Positions 11,417 through 21,982 of a stretch of 64,000 nucleotides of DNA are shown here, piece by piece. The DNA is taken from NCBI RefSeq assembly GCF_048544455.1, contig NC_133535.1:84010120-84074119 (forward strand), written 5' to 3'. The stretch comes from Silene latifolia. Lineage: Eukaryota > Streptophyta > Magnoliopsida > Caryophyllales > Caryophyllaceae. Below the pieces are notes generated by a model, which saw only the letters and a program-made list of their open reading frames with translations, made no database searches and had not been told where the DNA came from. The first letter of the stretch is position 1. Each line of letters opens with the position of its first letter. Both the position numbers and the translations under genes were made by a program.

Positions 11417-12070
11417 GACTCTGAGGCAGAAAAACGACTCATATTACAACTCAATCCGACACGGTTCAAAGACTAAACGCAGACAACACAAGGACGAGAC
11501 AAAGACCAGACTCAAAAAGACGAGGGGGATCGTGTATGGTAACTCGGTGCTGACTAAATTTATGATGTGACGGTGTTGACCGAACTTTTAACACATGTCC
11601 AGCATAACGGTGCGACGCCATTGGATGGGTCTCGTGGTGAGACGACTCACAAGTAAAGACCCATAAGTACGTTTGCTTCGACTCGATAGACACGAGGCGG
11701 AATTGGAATGGTGGACTGAAGTTTTCGAAAATAGAAATTTTCAAAAAGATTCATTTGTCACTTTGCGGACGGCTTCCGAAGATAGAGATCTCCGTAAGTC
11801 GGTTAGTTGAAAGGGTTGTCTTAAGTTTATTTGCAAAAGACGGTTTTGAGTTTAAATCGGCTCGGAAAACAGTGTATTGTTTCCCAAGACGGTTTTTGAA
11901 ATTCAAAATTGTATGTTTTGAAAATCGAGTTTGAAATGTTTGAAGAGGTCTCGGGGATGGTGCATGGTCCTCGGGATCTCGAAAGTGCCTTGAGAAAACG
12001 GTGTGTGCTTTTCTCGGGTTTTGAAAGAGCCATTGTCGGCGCGAGACGGGTTAAAATCCGTGTCTAGACG

Positions 12071-12445
12071 CGGCGATTATAACGGCGTGAAAAGGTGATT
12101 TGAAATGGTTGTAGAAAACCGAGTTTGAAAATCGGCATTACGACGGCCTAGAAAGGCGTGTTGAAATGGTTATAAAAACCGGGTTTGAAAATCGTCATTA
12201 CGACGGCCGAGAAAGGCGTGTTGAAATGGTTTTAAAAACTGGGTTTTAAAATCGTCAATATGACGGCCTAGAAAGGTGTGTTGAAAAGGTTATTAAAACC
12301 AGGTTTGAAAATCGTCATTACGACGGCCTAGAAAGGCATGTTTGAAATGGTTATAAAAAACCGGTTTTGAAAATCATCATTATGACGGCCTAGAAAGGCG
12401 TGCAACGGTCGGCGAAAGACCGAAGTTTGAAACGGCCATTATAAC
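12071..12445. repeat. Tandem array of ~60-bp units in the TAT-1 LTR/leader
   Basis: About six units of 60 bp. Each contains CGTCATTACGACGGCC, then TAGAAAGGCGTG, TTGAAATGG and AAAACCGGGTTTGAAAAT. Period, order and most positions are kept, with point changes and one or two 1-bp indels. A weaker unit lies at each end. Confidence 0.82.
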
Positions 12446-14924
12446 AGCGCAAAAAGGTGATTTTTTGAAAGTTTGAAAATGACACGGAATGACTTATGAT
12501 CAAGTAGCACATAAGCACTCACAGTTCATTATATTATGCATTATGCTGACACGGGTTTTGGGAGAGGGATACCAATCCAAACAAAATGTGTAAGGAGGGC
12601 GCCCTAGCCTCGTGCTCGAAAGTGATGAAAGCTCTTTGACGAAACATAAATGTGTAACGTCAATGGTATGCTTGAAACGATTAGAGATGTTCAAAGTCGC
12701 CACCAAGCATTTGTGGGATGCTTGGAACCCATTCGAAATCCACTTTATATCTGGGTCAAATCGAAGCACAAAGCAGCGTTTGACATAGGTACTAAAGATA
12801 AGGAAATCGTCTCTCTTTAGCATCCTATCTCTAGAATGACTCTCGTACGCCCTGGATAAAGTCGTCCACTATCCAAAGTTTCTGAGTAATAGGTGAAGGT
12901 ACGTATTGGGAAGCCCTTTAATCAGACACCCAATCCCGCCCGCGGTAGCGGCCTCTACTGATCAATCTATGTTGGTTGAATGCAAAAGTTGATAAAACGA
13001 TTTAAATGCATGAATGCGCATCCAATAATTTAAACCTAACATGTGAGAGCTTTCTAAGTCGGTTGGTTTAATCCAAGTATCAAGTGTAAGATGTTGAGTT
13101 GGATTTATGGTTGATTTGCATGCCAGACGGGAATTAAACATCCATTTACCGTATTAGGTTTATGGTGCATAACGTGATCCATTTGTCTTAGTAAAGCATT
13201 TTGCAAATATGATTTTGAATGAGCAAACAGTCATCTTATCTGTCCTGTATCCAGGCTAACCGGAGTCCGGATCGTCCTAGACTGATGCTGGAAAGGGAAC
13301 AGGCCCTGTATCTGATGGCTACATTAGGCGCGAGCCAGACGGCAGTGTAAGGGGCCTCCCCTGGTTTTGAAAATGAGAATTGAAAGGCCTTTTTAGGCGC
13401 GGGTCAACCTACGGTGATATGCCGTGTTCTGACCTTTTGAAAAACGTTTATAAAACGTATTGAAAAATGGGTATTTGACCCGATTTGGTTTGAAAGAGAC
13501 GTTTAGACCGCATTTGTTGATTTGAGGAACGGGACTCGAATAATCATCATTGTTTTGATGGTATTCGGTGTCGGGTTCAACTTGGCAAGCTTGACGTGAA
13601 TAGTTTTGAAAATAATTATGAACTAATTATTTTAAGTTCATTTGAATATCATTAGTCGATCCTCATCATCGTACCCGGGTTAAAATCCGGCATGGTATGT
13701 AGAACCAAGGATGACTTTGTGTTGGTGACTAATATGCTTGTTTTGAAAATGTAAAGAAATGATGAAAGATTTTAAAATACCTCCCAAAAATTTTGTAAAA
13801 GGCTTTAAAATACCTTTTAAATGTTATTAACCAAATATCATCACCGAAACACGGATTTAACCGTAATGGTATGAGGAACCAAGGGTGAGATTTATGGCTA
13901 AAACAAATAAAATGAAATAAAAAGGTTCCAAAATATTTGGAATAGTAAAAACCGATTGTAAATATGAAAATGAAATAAAGGGAAATGACGAGAACAAACA
14001 CGGTTGAGTTCTGACCTGGACACCCCATTGAGGCGCGGCCAAGCCGGCGAACCAAGGGGCTTCTGTCTCAGGCCAAAAATCACTTTCTGCTCGTTTATTC
14101 CATGTTTTGGTTCATGTTATGCATGTTTTAGCATGTTGCAGTCATGAAACAAATAAAAACATGATAAATGAAGGATTTTTACACCCTCATACTTACATGT
14201 TTGGTTATGGCGAGTGACCGACGTAAGTGTAACAACTCGTTTGGTCGGAAAAAACTCGGTTTAAAACCGTTTTGGTAAGTAAAAAAGAGTGTTTTAAGAT
14301 TAGTTACAGTGTAGTGGTAGAAGTAGTCGGTCAAGTGATTTAATGCAGGATGACGGTACCAAACAATGTGTAAGGCTTGTATTTACGATCGGTAGGTCGT
14401 AAATACACGTCGGATTGTGACTTAAGAAGTCGAGTCGAGAATTTTAAGGGAGAAAAGAGGGGGCGGGCACTCGCCACACTTCTCAAATGGGGGCATTTGA
14501 GCAGTGGCGGATGCAGGATTTGACTAAAGGGGGGGCACACCCCAAAAAAAAAATTTTGCGGACAATTTTTATACATTAAAATTTTTTCATCGTCAATACA
14601 TAATAATATAATCGTAAAGAAAAAATATATCAACAAACCCTAAACGGCTAAACCAAATACCAACAAGCCCAAGTGCATTATTTTAGAGGGAATATCCATT
14701 TTCGGCGATAGAATTGGGGGTCTTGTGTAAAAAAAAATTCGAGAGACCCCTTCAATTTCATATATTATCGTCATGAAAATAGTAAAAAAATTAACCAAAG
14801 AGTACCATAATCTTTATTTATAAGACAGTGGGAAATTTTACATGGAACTACTTCTAAAAGTGTATAATTCTATAGATATAAAAATATATATGCTTAACAA
14901 ACAATATTAGTATGCAATTGGTGT

Positions 14925-14980
14925 GTTGGACAATCATTGAATATACTAGCCTAACGTCCCAGGTTCGAACCCCTATAGCA
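14925..14980 (+). other. tRNA-like segment in the hAT element (plus strand)
   Basis: CCCAGGTTCGAACCCCT at about 14958-14974 matches a Pol III B box (GGTTCGANNCC), and a weak A-box-like stretch lies before it. There is no full cloverleaf, so this is not a tRNA gene. It could be a SINE or tRNA remnant. Confidence 0.4.
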
Positions 14981-15047
14981 TCATTTTGAAATTCAATTAA
15001 TTAAATCTAACTTTGAACATACAAAAAAAATAAGCCAAAGGTAACCA

Positions 15048-15112
15048 TAGTGAGATTCGAACACGAGACCATCAGGGAGCTTTATAAGCCTCTTACCACC
15101 AGACCAAGAGCA
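15048..15112 (-). other. tRNA-like segment in the hAT element (minus strand)
   Basis: On the minus strand TGGTCTGGTGGTAAGAGGC resembles an A box of plant tRNA genes, and GTGTTCGAATCTC about 30 bp later resembles a B box. It faces the other tRNA-like piece. The acceptor stem and CCA context are absent, so it is probably a SINE-type remnant. Confidence 0.45.
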
Positions 15113-15160
15113 TCATCATGCTAAAAATAAGCGCTCTAAATATCTAAACATAAATGTTCT

Positions 15161-15161
<1 letters not shown>

Positions 15162-15197
<36 letters not shown>
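15162..15197. repeat. 36-bp poly-T run
   Basis: Thirty-six consecutive T residues lie inside the hAT element close to its right end. It may be the poly-A tail of a lost retroposon, or slippage. Confidence 0.9.
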
Positions 15198-15203
15198 CGT
15201 CAC

Positions 15204-15223
15204 GTGAGGGCACGTGCCCTCAC
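15204..15223. repeat. Perfect 20-bp palindrome near the hAT right end
   Basis: GTGAGGGCAC is followed directly by its exact reverse complement. A related GGGGCACACCCC block lies near the left end (about 14530). Subterminal repeats of this kind are transposase contact sites in some hAT elements; that role is inference here. Confidence 0.75.
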
Positions 15224-15776
15224 TTTCCCCTCCCCAAATCCGCCGCTGCATTTGAGGGGTATTTATAGGAAAATGAGTGGTTGTGTGAGTTTTGAGCGAC
15301 GTGGCCACCTGGGCTGCTCAAAGAGGCGCGAGCCACATCGCGGGTCTTCGAGTTGTCTTGTCGCTTTCACACAAGTGCAATCATGATTTGTTCTATCCTA
15401 GGATTTGGATGAACATGTTTGATATTTGAGTATGTAAGATTCCGGGAAACCTTAACATAGAAGTCTTTGAATGTTTGTTTTTTGTGGTTGACTTGGTTTG
15501 ACTCGTTGTTGGAGTCGGGATTTGAATTTTTGAGTCGATTTTTGGTCCGGTGTCGGTTTTGACTCTAGTTAGTGTCATTGCGACCCCGTCGTCGTGCATT
15601 AAACACTCCAGGTATTTTTGAAATGTTTTGAAATGTTTTATTTTCGAAATCGTTTTAAGTTTTCTAACGTAAAGTTGTACACAAACTGTCGATCAAACGC
15701 CGCGATTTCAAAGCATGTTATAGTCCGATAATCATCGGGTGTTTGTTGGAGTCTCAACAGATACTGGGTATCTACA

Positions 15777-16740
15777 TAAATAAATGACAATCATTCATTC
15801 AACATAAATAAATATGCTTAAAATGCTTTAAAATGATGCCAAAATCGCCTTATCTTACAATCGTTGGTATCTTGCTCGGTTTTGTGGATTTAATCGATTT
15901 TTAACGTGTAAAAATCAATAATCGACTCTTAAATCTCATTTAAGTTCAAACTAATTGTCCAAACTGTTTTGGACCTTAAAATTAGTCCTCACTAATTTGA
16001 TGATGAATAATTAGTTTGATTTGGTGATATTTGCTAATTTAATCGGTAAAATCATAACTTTTAAGTAATAAATCCAAAATAATTGAAAATATTATCAAAA
16101 ATTGAAACAAAAAATTTTGAGTATTCTGAAACACTCCCAAGAACACCAAAATGTCAGAAAAAGTGCCCAAAAATTCGGATAAATGTTTGTGAAGAAAAAT
16201 ATCGATATTTATCGATTTTTAACCACTAAAACCAATAAACATCAAAACAAGGTGAAAATACATTTTAAATTTCACTTTTAACTTTTAAATCATATTTTAA
16301 AAGGTTAATAAATTTATCAAGGGCAGGAACAAATGTTTGGAGTATATGATTAAATTATTTCACTTTTATCGACTTTTATCTCATAAAATCAATAAACATG
16401 CAAAACGTCAAACCAACCTTCGACATTTTACATACAATCTGTAGAAAATATGCATGAAACATCATAAAAAGTTTATGATCCGAATCAACTCTTAACTATT
16501 TTTAGTTAACTCTTAACCAAAATACGACATATTTGACTCGGTTTTATACCAAAAATAATTAAAATTAGCAAAATAACTTCACAAATCACCAAATTTTACC
16601 ACAGACCTTTTGAGATCAGTAGATATGCATGTCCAAAAATTTCCATGCTAAAACCTCTTCTAACACAATTTTTGAATTTACCAAATTATCTCATAATTTG
16701 TTTAATATGCTTAAAATCAACATGTAAATTACAAGCCTAA
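15777..16740 (-). other. COP-1 leader, cut by TAT-1
   Basis: A/T-rich and non-coding. It is homologous, in the same orientation, to the leader of COP-3 (37999-38706): for example, 15780-16486 aligns with 38000-38706 with only scattered differences. On the minus strand it follows the COP-1 primer-binding site. TAT-1 begins at 15776, so the rest of COP-1 lies beyond the window's left end. Confidence 0.8.
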
Positions 16741-16754
16741 GCTCTGATACCACT
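16741..16754 (-). other. COP-1 primer-binding site
   Basis: The minus strand reads AGTGGTATCAGAGC directly after the LTR end. TGGTATCAGAGC pairs with the 3' end of initiator tRNA-Met, the usual primer of Ty1/copia elements. This fixes COP-1 as minus-strand and the LTR at 16755-21362 as its 5' LTR. Confidence 0.88.
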
Positions 16755-17249
16755 TGAAACATCATAGATCCTAATTATACTCTCTAATTAAAAACAAATT
16801 ATCTCATAATATGTTGTTTTAATGATCTATGTAACATGCATGATAATATAAAAACATAATAATAAAGATTTAAGGAAAAACAATTTCCTTACATTGATTT
16901 TGATGGTAAAAATGGGCACAAACTAGATCACCTATCTAGTTTGTTCTTGAGCTAATGAAATATGGAAGATCCTCCTTTACCAATCTTCAAAGATAAGACC
17001 TCCTTCTAGTTGCACCTAAGAACAAAGTACCCAATAAGCTAACAAATACTAACTAGATATTTGTTAAATCTACCCTTGATAATATGTAAATAATACTAAC
17101 AATCTTAGTAATTATTTTAGATTACTAAAAACTTTTTTTTTGGGTAAAGGTTAAGTATATTAGAATCAATCAAAAAGAAAAGTATACAAGTGAAATATTC
17201 GTCCAAATTATCTCAAAAAATAAAATAAAATAATGAATGACTACTCAGC

Positions 17250-18020
17250 CTATGTCAAATGTAAACTTTGGAGCCAAACAAGATCTTTGACGTGAAGAAC
17301 ACTCAGATTCAATCTCAGAAATCGTGTGTGAATGTCCTGCATAATCTGGTTCACCACATCCTCAGGTCTTCTCACGTATGAAAGGACCCTTGCCTCATTC
17401 CGTACCGTCCAGATCCAATAAATCAGAGCCACATGACAGGCTCCAATGAATCTACGCTGTAAACCATTAAGCTTTGCAACAGAGAACCAGTGCACCAGTT
17501 CAGAGAAATTGAAGGAAATATGGAGTTGCTGTTGTAGTAAGCTGCAGCAGCGAACACTGGAAGGACAGTAGTAGAACAGGTGCTCATGATCTTCATTAGA
17601 GCTAGCATAAATGTCACAGGTCAGATCAGCTAGGATTCCCATTCTTGCCATTCTATCCTTGGTAAGGAGCCTCCTATGCATAAAAGCCCAGAAGATAAAA
17701 ACATTCTTATGCACATTCATTGAATTCCAGCATATGAACCTCCAGTTAACCAGAGGATGTTTAATACGCATCCAGTCATACCCAGACTGAGGAGTATAAG
17801 GACTGTCAGAACCTAACCATTTGTTACCAACATAAGCTTGCTTGAAGGCTTGCATAGTATGAGTGATTTTCTTCCAGGTCCAACTACTATCCAAAGGAGC
17901 TGTATAGTCAGACCACTCAATCCCTTTCATATAAACATGACTTACCCATCTCACCCATAGGTGATCTTTTTTTGTTGCAAGCCACCAAGCATATTTCCCA
18001 GTGAGAGCTCTATTCCACAC
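17250..18020 (-). pseudogene. LINE ORF2 C-terminal zinc-binding region
   Basis: 256 codons. WRFICWNSMNVHKNVFIFWAF near 17735-17675, then LLTKDRMARMGI and HLFYYCPSS, match the zinc-binding domain found after RT in plant LINEs (zf-RVT type). The usual W(K/R).(W/L)....P.K...F.W pattern is recognisable. It is separated from RT by a frame break near 18020-18115. The 3' UTR is only about 110 bp. Confidence 0.8.
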
Positions 18021-18115
18021 CTTAGCATCCTTGAGCCCAAGACCCCTTCCTCTTTAGGGAGGCAACAACTAACCCACTTTACATTAGGAGCTCCCTTATA
18101 GTTTGCTTCTCCACC

Positions 18116-19483
18116 CTATAAGTAATTCCAACATAAGGAGATGATCCTATTAATAATGTTGCTTGGAATTACAAAGATAGTAGCCCAGTATGAATGAAGA
18201 GTGGAGAGAACAGATTGGACCAAAACTAGCCTGCCAGCATAAGATAAATGTCTTGAACCCCAACCTCTGATTCTAGCTAGGATCTTATCAATCAACTTCA
18301 TTCCTTCAAGTTTAGTCAGTTTCTTTGAGGAAATAGGGACACCCAAGTATTTGAAAGGTAAAGTCCCATGATGAAAACCATACACTTGCAAAATATTAGC
18401 AATAGTACTAGCTGGTACCCCATTAAAAAAGATGTCAGACTTAGTTTTATTTAGAGTCAAACCAGAAGCACTAGAAAAGGTAGAGAAACTCCTTAACATC
18501 CACATGATGGAAGCTTCATTGCCTTTGCAGAAGAGTAAGAGGTCATCAGCAAAAAGGAGGTGATTCAGTCTAGTGTGACCACAAAGGGGATGAAACCTAA
18601 AATCATCTTGCTTAGCAACCACACCCAGGATCCTTGATAAATACTCCATACATACAGTAAAAAGGAGGGGGGATAATGGGTCACCCTGCCGAAGTCCTCT
18701 TTTACCAGGAAAAAAACCAAAGGTGCTGCCATTGACTGATAAAGAATAAGTAGGGGAAGTGACACATACCATTACCAGATTAATGAAGCCCTTAGGAAAC
18801 TTTAAGGCATAAAGCATTTGGCTCAAAAATTTCCATTCAACTGAGTCATAAGCCTTCTTCAAGTCAATTTTGATCATGCATCTAGGAGAATCCGCCTTCC
18901 TATTATACATACGAACTAAATCTTGACAAATGAGGACATTCTCCACTATATTTCTTTTTTTAACAAAACCACCCTGACTCTCATTAATGATATCAGGCAA
19001 AACCTTGTTAAGCCTATTACACATCACCTTAGTAATAGCTTTGTAGATAATATTGCAACAAGCAATAGGACGAAATTCAAGAACACTCTTAGGGTTAGCA
19101 ACTTTAGGTATAAGAGTCAAAGTAGTAGTGTTAACCTGCCTTAACAGCTGACCAGTTTGGAAAAAGTTCTGAATAGCCTGAGTAACTGATTCACCCATAA
19201 TAACCCAAGCGTCCTTGTAAAATTGGCTGTAAAAACCATCAGGACCCGGGGATTTTGTTGAAGGGATGGAAAAAATACAATCCTTAATCTCAGCTGAGGT
19301 CATAGGAGCCATAAGAATATTGCAATGAGCCTGGGTTACCAGCTGGCCTGTTCTGATAGTGGGCACGTGGACAAGAATGGTAGCCTTAGAAGACCCAAGG
19401 AGATCTTTATAATACTGCAAGAAAGCCTCTTCAATATCAGTAGGATTGGAAGCCATCACATCATCCACCCCCTTGATGCACAT
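18116..19483 (-). pseudogene. LINE ORF2 reverse transcriptase
   Basis: 455 codons. Motifs in order are SPGPDGF, FRPIACCN, KGFVKKRNI-like text (GGFVKKRNIVENVL), IDLKKAYDSVEW, GLRQGDPLSPLLF and the catalytic FADDLLLF near 18560-18540. This is the full non-LTR RT set. The frame ends with TAA at 18116 before the zinc-binding region and begins after a TAG near 19527, so the protein is broken on both sides. Confidence 0.9.
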
Positions 19484-19528
19484 GACTCTATTGTGAACCT
19501 GTCTGGCTCGAATCTGATTATGGAAAAA

Positions 19529-20490
19529 CTAAGTATTTTCATCACCAAATTTAGTCCAAGTGATCTTAACTTTTTGACATAAATAACTATATTGAGCTTT
19601 GCACAGATGTCTGTAGGACTCAGCTGCAACTTTTTCAGCTGCCAGAATATCAATATCAGTAGGACATACATGCATTTGTACCTGCAGATCCTCCAAAAGA
19701 GATTTAGCCACCCCTACAGCTTTTTCCACATCAGAGAATCTGTTGTTGTTAAGAGTTTTTAAAGGCTTCTTCAGCATCCTGAGTTTACTTACAACTTGAA
19801 ACATAGGGGAGCCTCTCACAAACTGACTCCAAACATTGCTAACAATATTCTTATACTCACTGGCCAGGCTCCACATATTATAATACCTAAACTGAGGACG
19901 TCTAGGAGGCCTAATAGAAGATCTGAAGCAAACACATGGATTATGATCGAATAACCCTTCAGGCAAGAAGTGAGCATAGGCATCAGGATACTTTGCCAGC
20001 CATTCATCATTGATAAAAAAACCTATCAATACGAGAAAAACCTCTAGAAGAAGGATTGTGTTTGTTATTCCAGGTGAAAAAAGCCCCCTGGCTTTTGATA
20101 TCATACAAACCACAGTACTGGACACACTCCCTAAACTCAACAATGTCTTCCAAGGTCACCTCCCCTCCAATTCGTTCATTATAATGCAAGACATTGTTGA
20201 AGTCACCACAGACACACCAAGGACCCTGATAGCCATCAAAAATACTTTACAAATAATTCCACAGGTAAGATCTCTGACTAGCATCATTAAACCCATAAAC
20301 TACAGAACATAAGAAAGTATACCCAGAAGATACCTCAACCACATTAGCAGTAATACACTGAGCATTAGCATGGAGAATATTCACTTGAAATATCTGAGGA
20401 TTCCAAATAATCCAAACCCTACCCCTGTGATGATAAAGATTATTATTGACCCCTTGCCACTGAGAGCCAATATTATTTAAAACAAAATCA
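19529..20490 (-). pseudogene. LINE ORF2 endonuclease (5' truncated) and linker
   Basis: The minus strand shows RVWIIWNP, FLCSVVYG, WCVCGDFN, GGEVTLEDIVEF and FSRIDRFF, the late part of an APE-type endonuclease. DHNPC follows. The N-terminal catalytic part is missing because the LINE begins here. A stop near 20246 and a frame break near 20007 interrupt it. The linker up to 19529 carries the usual helix-rich stretch before RT. Confidence 0.82.
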
Positions 20491-21362
20491 ATTACTAAAA
20501 ACATAGTAAATGATGGTTTTTATTATTTTAGAGAGAGGAACCAACTCAATACAATACATGCAAAAATGAACTCAAGTGAGTGGAAAAATTGAGCAAAAGT
20601 TGGTCTAATAGGAAGGGGTGGCCGGGTAGGTGAGAGGGAGAGAGGAGTGTTTATTTGCTCCTTTTTATGTCCAATTGTGTTGAGCATAAAATAGAGGAAA
20701 AGTAAATGGGGAAGTGCAAAAACAAAAGTGCAATCATGATGTTTTATGCACAATTACTCATGCAATTACACGATCCAATGCCCATTTACGGGTCCATATT
20801 GGTTCTTATATTTGCCGCACAAATACGTGTAATTTTACTTTAAATATCGTTTCATGTTTAAATACTTCCCGATTAATTTTGTTCAAAACACTCCGTAAAT
20901 AAACGCGTACCGCTACACACATTATTTACGTACTAATATTAATCACATTAATCAATTAGTACAATTTTAGTGAAGTAACAATTAATTAACTAAAACCCGT
21001 CTCATAAAATTTATTATTTAATTATCGCATAATTAAGTAATAACTGCCGCGCCATGAGTTCGCAACTCGAAATCTCTCTAAAAATAATCGACTAACCAAT
21101 TAGTCAATAAATCAAGGGACTAAATAAATTGTATCTCATACAATTAATTAGTTGTCAATTTGGGTTTGTTCCTTTAGGTGTGACCGAAAGGGGTCCGTTG
21201 ATCACTGCCGTCTCACGACAATAATGTCAAACTCTAGTCAGTCAACCGTTATTGATTTACGTTAATCAACTGACGAGGATCAAATATTAAATATCCTGAT
21301 GATATTCCTTTAATGAGATTTATTATGTAAACGCACTATTGTGGAGGACACTAACTCCAACA

Positions 21363-21982
21363 ATCTATACCCCAACAATCAAATAACTCAATTTCAAGGA
21401 TATTGTTAAGGGGTATCTCATTCCTTTTGCCGATGTTACCGGTCCGTTGACTAGCGTCGCATGATTTCACCAAGTAGTGGATGTCTTTGAATATAGAGGG
21501 CAAATAGAATCCGACTTGGAGGATCTTGGCAATAGTTTTTGAAGTGGTCAAGTGTCATCCATAGGCCGAATTGTGTACTCGATCCATGATTTCCATGCCC
21601 TCTTCTCTAGACACGCATATCCGGAACATCTCATCCCCACACTTACGGAATAAGTGGGGATCATTCCAAAAATATTTCTTGGCATCATGCCTCAATTTCC
21701 GCCTTTCTCTTGAGTCAAGCTCATCCGGTATAAACCCATTTACCAAGTAGTAAGCAAGGTCCGCGAACCATGGAGTTGTGGTGCTAACTCCCATAAGACT
21801 TATCTTCTCTTAGCCATTCGTTAATCGGCCCACTTTTCATCTTGAATTCCATGATCTTTAATGGTTAACCAAGATAGGTGGTCGGCCACAACGTTCTTGG
21901 TTCTCGCCTTGTCCTTGATTTCTAAATCAAACTCTTGAAGCTATAAAATCACCTCAAGAGCCTTGGCTTGGCATCCTTTTTC
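21363..21982 (-). pseudogene. ATH-0: RNase H tail and integrase start of an old Athila-like element
   Basis: The minus strand reads LQEFDLEIKDKARTKN then VADHLSWL (end of RNase H, near 21940-21860). PWFADLAYYLVNGFIPDEL and KKYFWNDPHLFRKC follow, and then VHNSAYG. After a small frameshift near 21555 come TTSKTIAKILQVGFYLP, SCDASQR and WGID. These are Athila-lineage RNase H and integrase N-terminus. The zinc-finger CXXC is changed (CDASQ). COP-1 interrupts the gene immediately at the first catalytic Asp region. The rest of RNase H lies at 30799-30975, beyond COP-2. Confidence 0.82.

Larger units (their letters stand above)
14502..15248. mobile_element. Non-autonomous hAT DNA transposon
   Basis: The ends are inverted: CAGTGGCGGAT at 14502-14512 and ATCCGCCGCTG at 15238-15248, an 11-bp terminal inverted repeat with one mismatch. 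They are flanked by a perfect 8-bp duplication, catttgag, at 14494-14501 and 15249-15256. An 8-bp TSD and CAG...CTG ends are diagnostic of hAT. The 747-bp body has no transposase frame, so movement would need an enzyme in trans. It holds two tRNA-like pieces, a 36-T run and a perfect palindrome near its right end. It sits in the TAT-1 5' region and is younger than it. Confidence 0.9.
1273..15776 (-). mobile_element. TAT-1, Ty3/gypsy Tat-lineage retrotransposon, truncated at its 3' side
   Basis: Read on the minus strand, the order is 5' LTR/leader (15776 to about 11417), gag, protease, RT, RNase H, a second archaeal-type RNase H, integrase, a spacer, and a gene in the opposite orientation. Two RNase H domains plus an antisense gene after integrase are hallmarks of the plant Tat lineage. 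The outer end TGTAGATACC...GTTGAGACTCC lies at 15776 and abuts the COP-1 leader, so TAT-1 inserted into COP-1. Its 3' LTR is not recognisable between 1273 and 2180; the Tekay-like LTR probably separates it. Several stops and frameshifts in gag-pol show it cannot encode its own proteins now. Confidence 0.82.
11417..15776 (-). other. TAT-1 5' LTR and leader
   Basis: The LTR start (TGTAGATACCCAG, then GTTGAGACTCC) lies on the minus strand at 15776. I could not fix the LTR/leader border or the primer-binding site. One candidate is TGGTGGCGACTTTG on the minus strand near 12692-12705. The region contains 60-bp tandem repeats, the hAT insertion at 14502-15248, and several copies of a GAGGCGCG(A)GCC motif (about 13325, 14029, 15322) that also occurs beside the antisense promoter at the other end. 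No gene is supported. Confidence 0.6.
17133..20490 (-). mobile_element. 5'-truncated L1-type LINE
   Basis: It encodes endonuclease, RT and a zinc-binding C-terminus on the minus strand and ends in a short A tail (9 T on the plus strand, 17133-17141). It is flanked by perfect 12-bp duplications, attactaaaaac, at 17121-17132 and 20491-20502. This is the signature of target-primed reverse transcription. The element is cut within the endonuclease domain, as is common for L1. It lies in the COP-1 LTR. Confidence 0.93.
16755..21362 (-). mobile_element. COP-1 5' LTR (Ty1/copia), split by a LINE
   Basis: The LTR starts on the minus strand with TGTTGGAGTTAGTGTCC at 21362 and ends TTTCA at 16755. After subtracting the LINE and one TSD copy it is about 1238 bp, close to the 1243-bp LTR of COP-3, with which it aligns along its length. 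It is inserted in the integrase region of ATH-0; the flanking 5 bases on the right are atcta. No gene of its own; short open frames inside it recur in the COP-3 LTR and are spurious. Confidence 0.85.

Noticed and set aside
15048..15112. Functional tRNA gene
   Set aside because: A- and B-box-like text only; no acceptor stem or anticodon arm can be paired convincingly.
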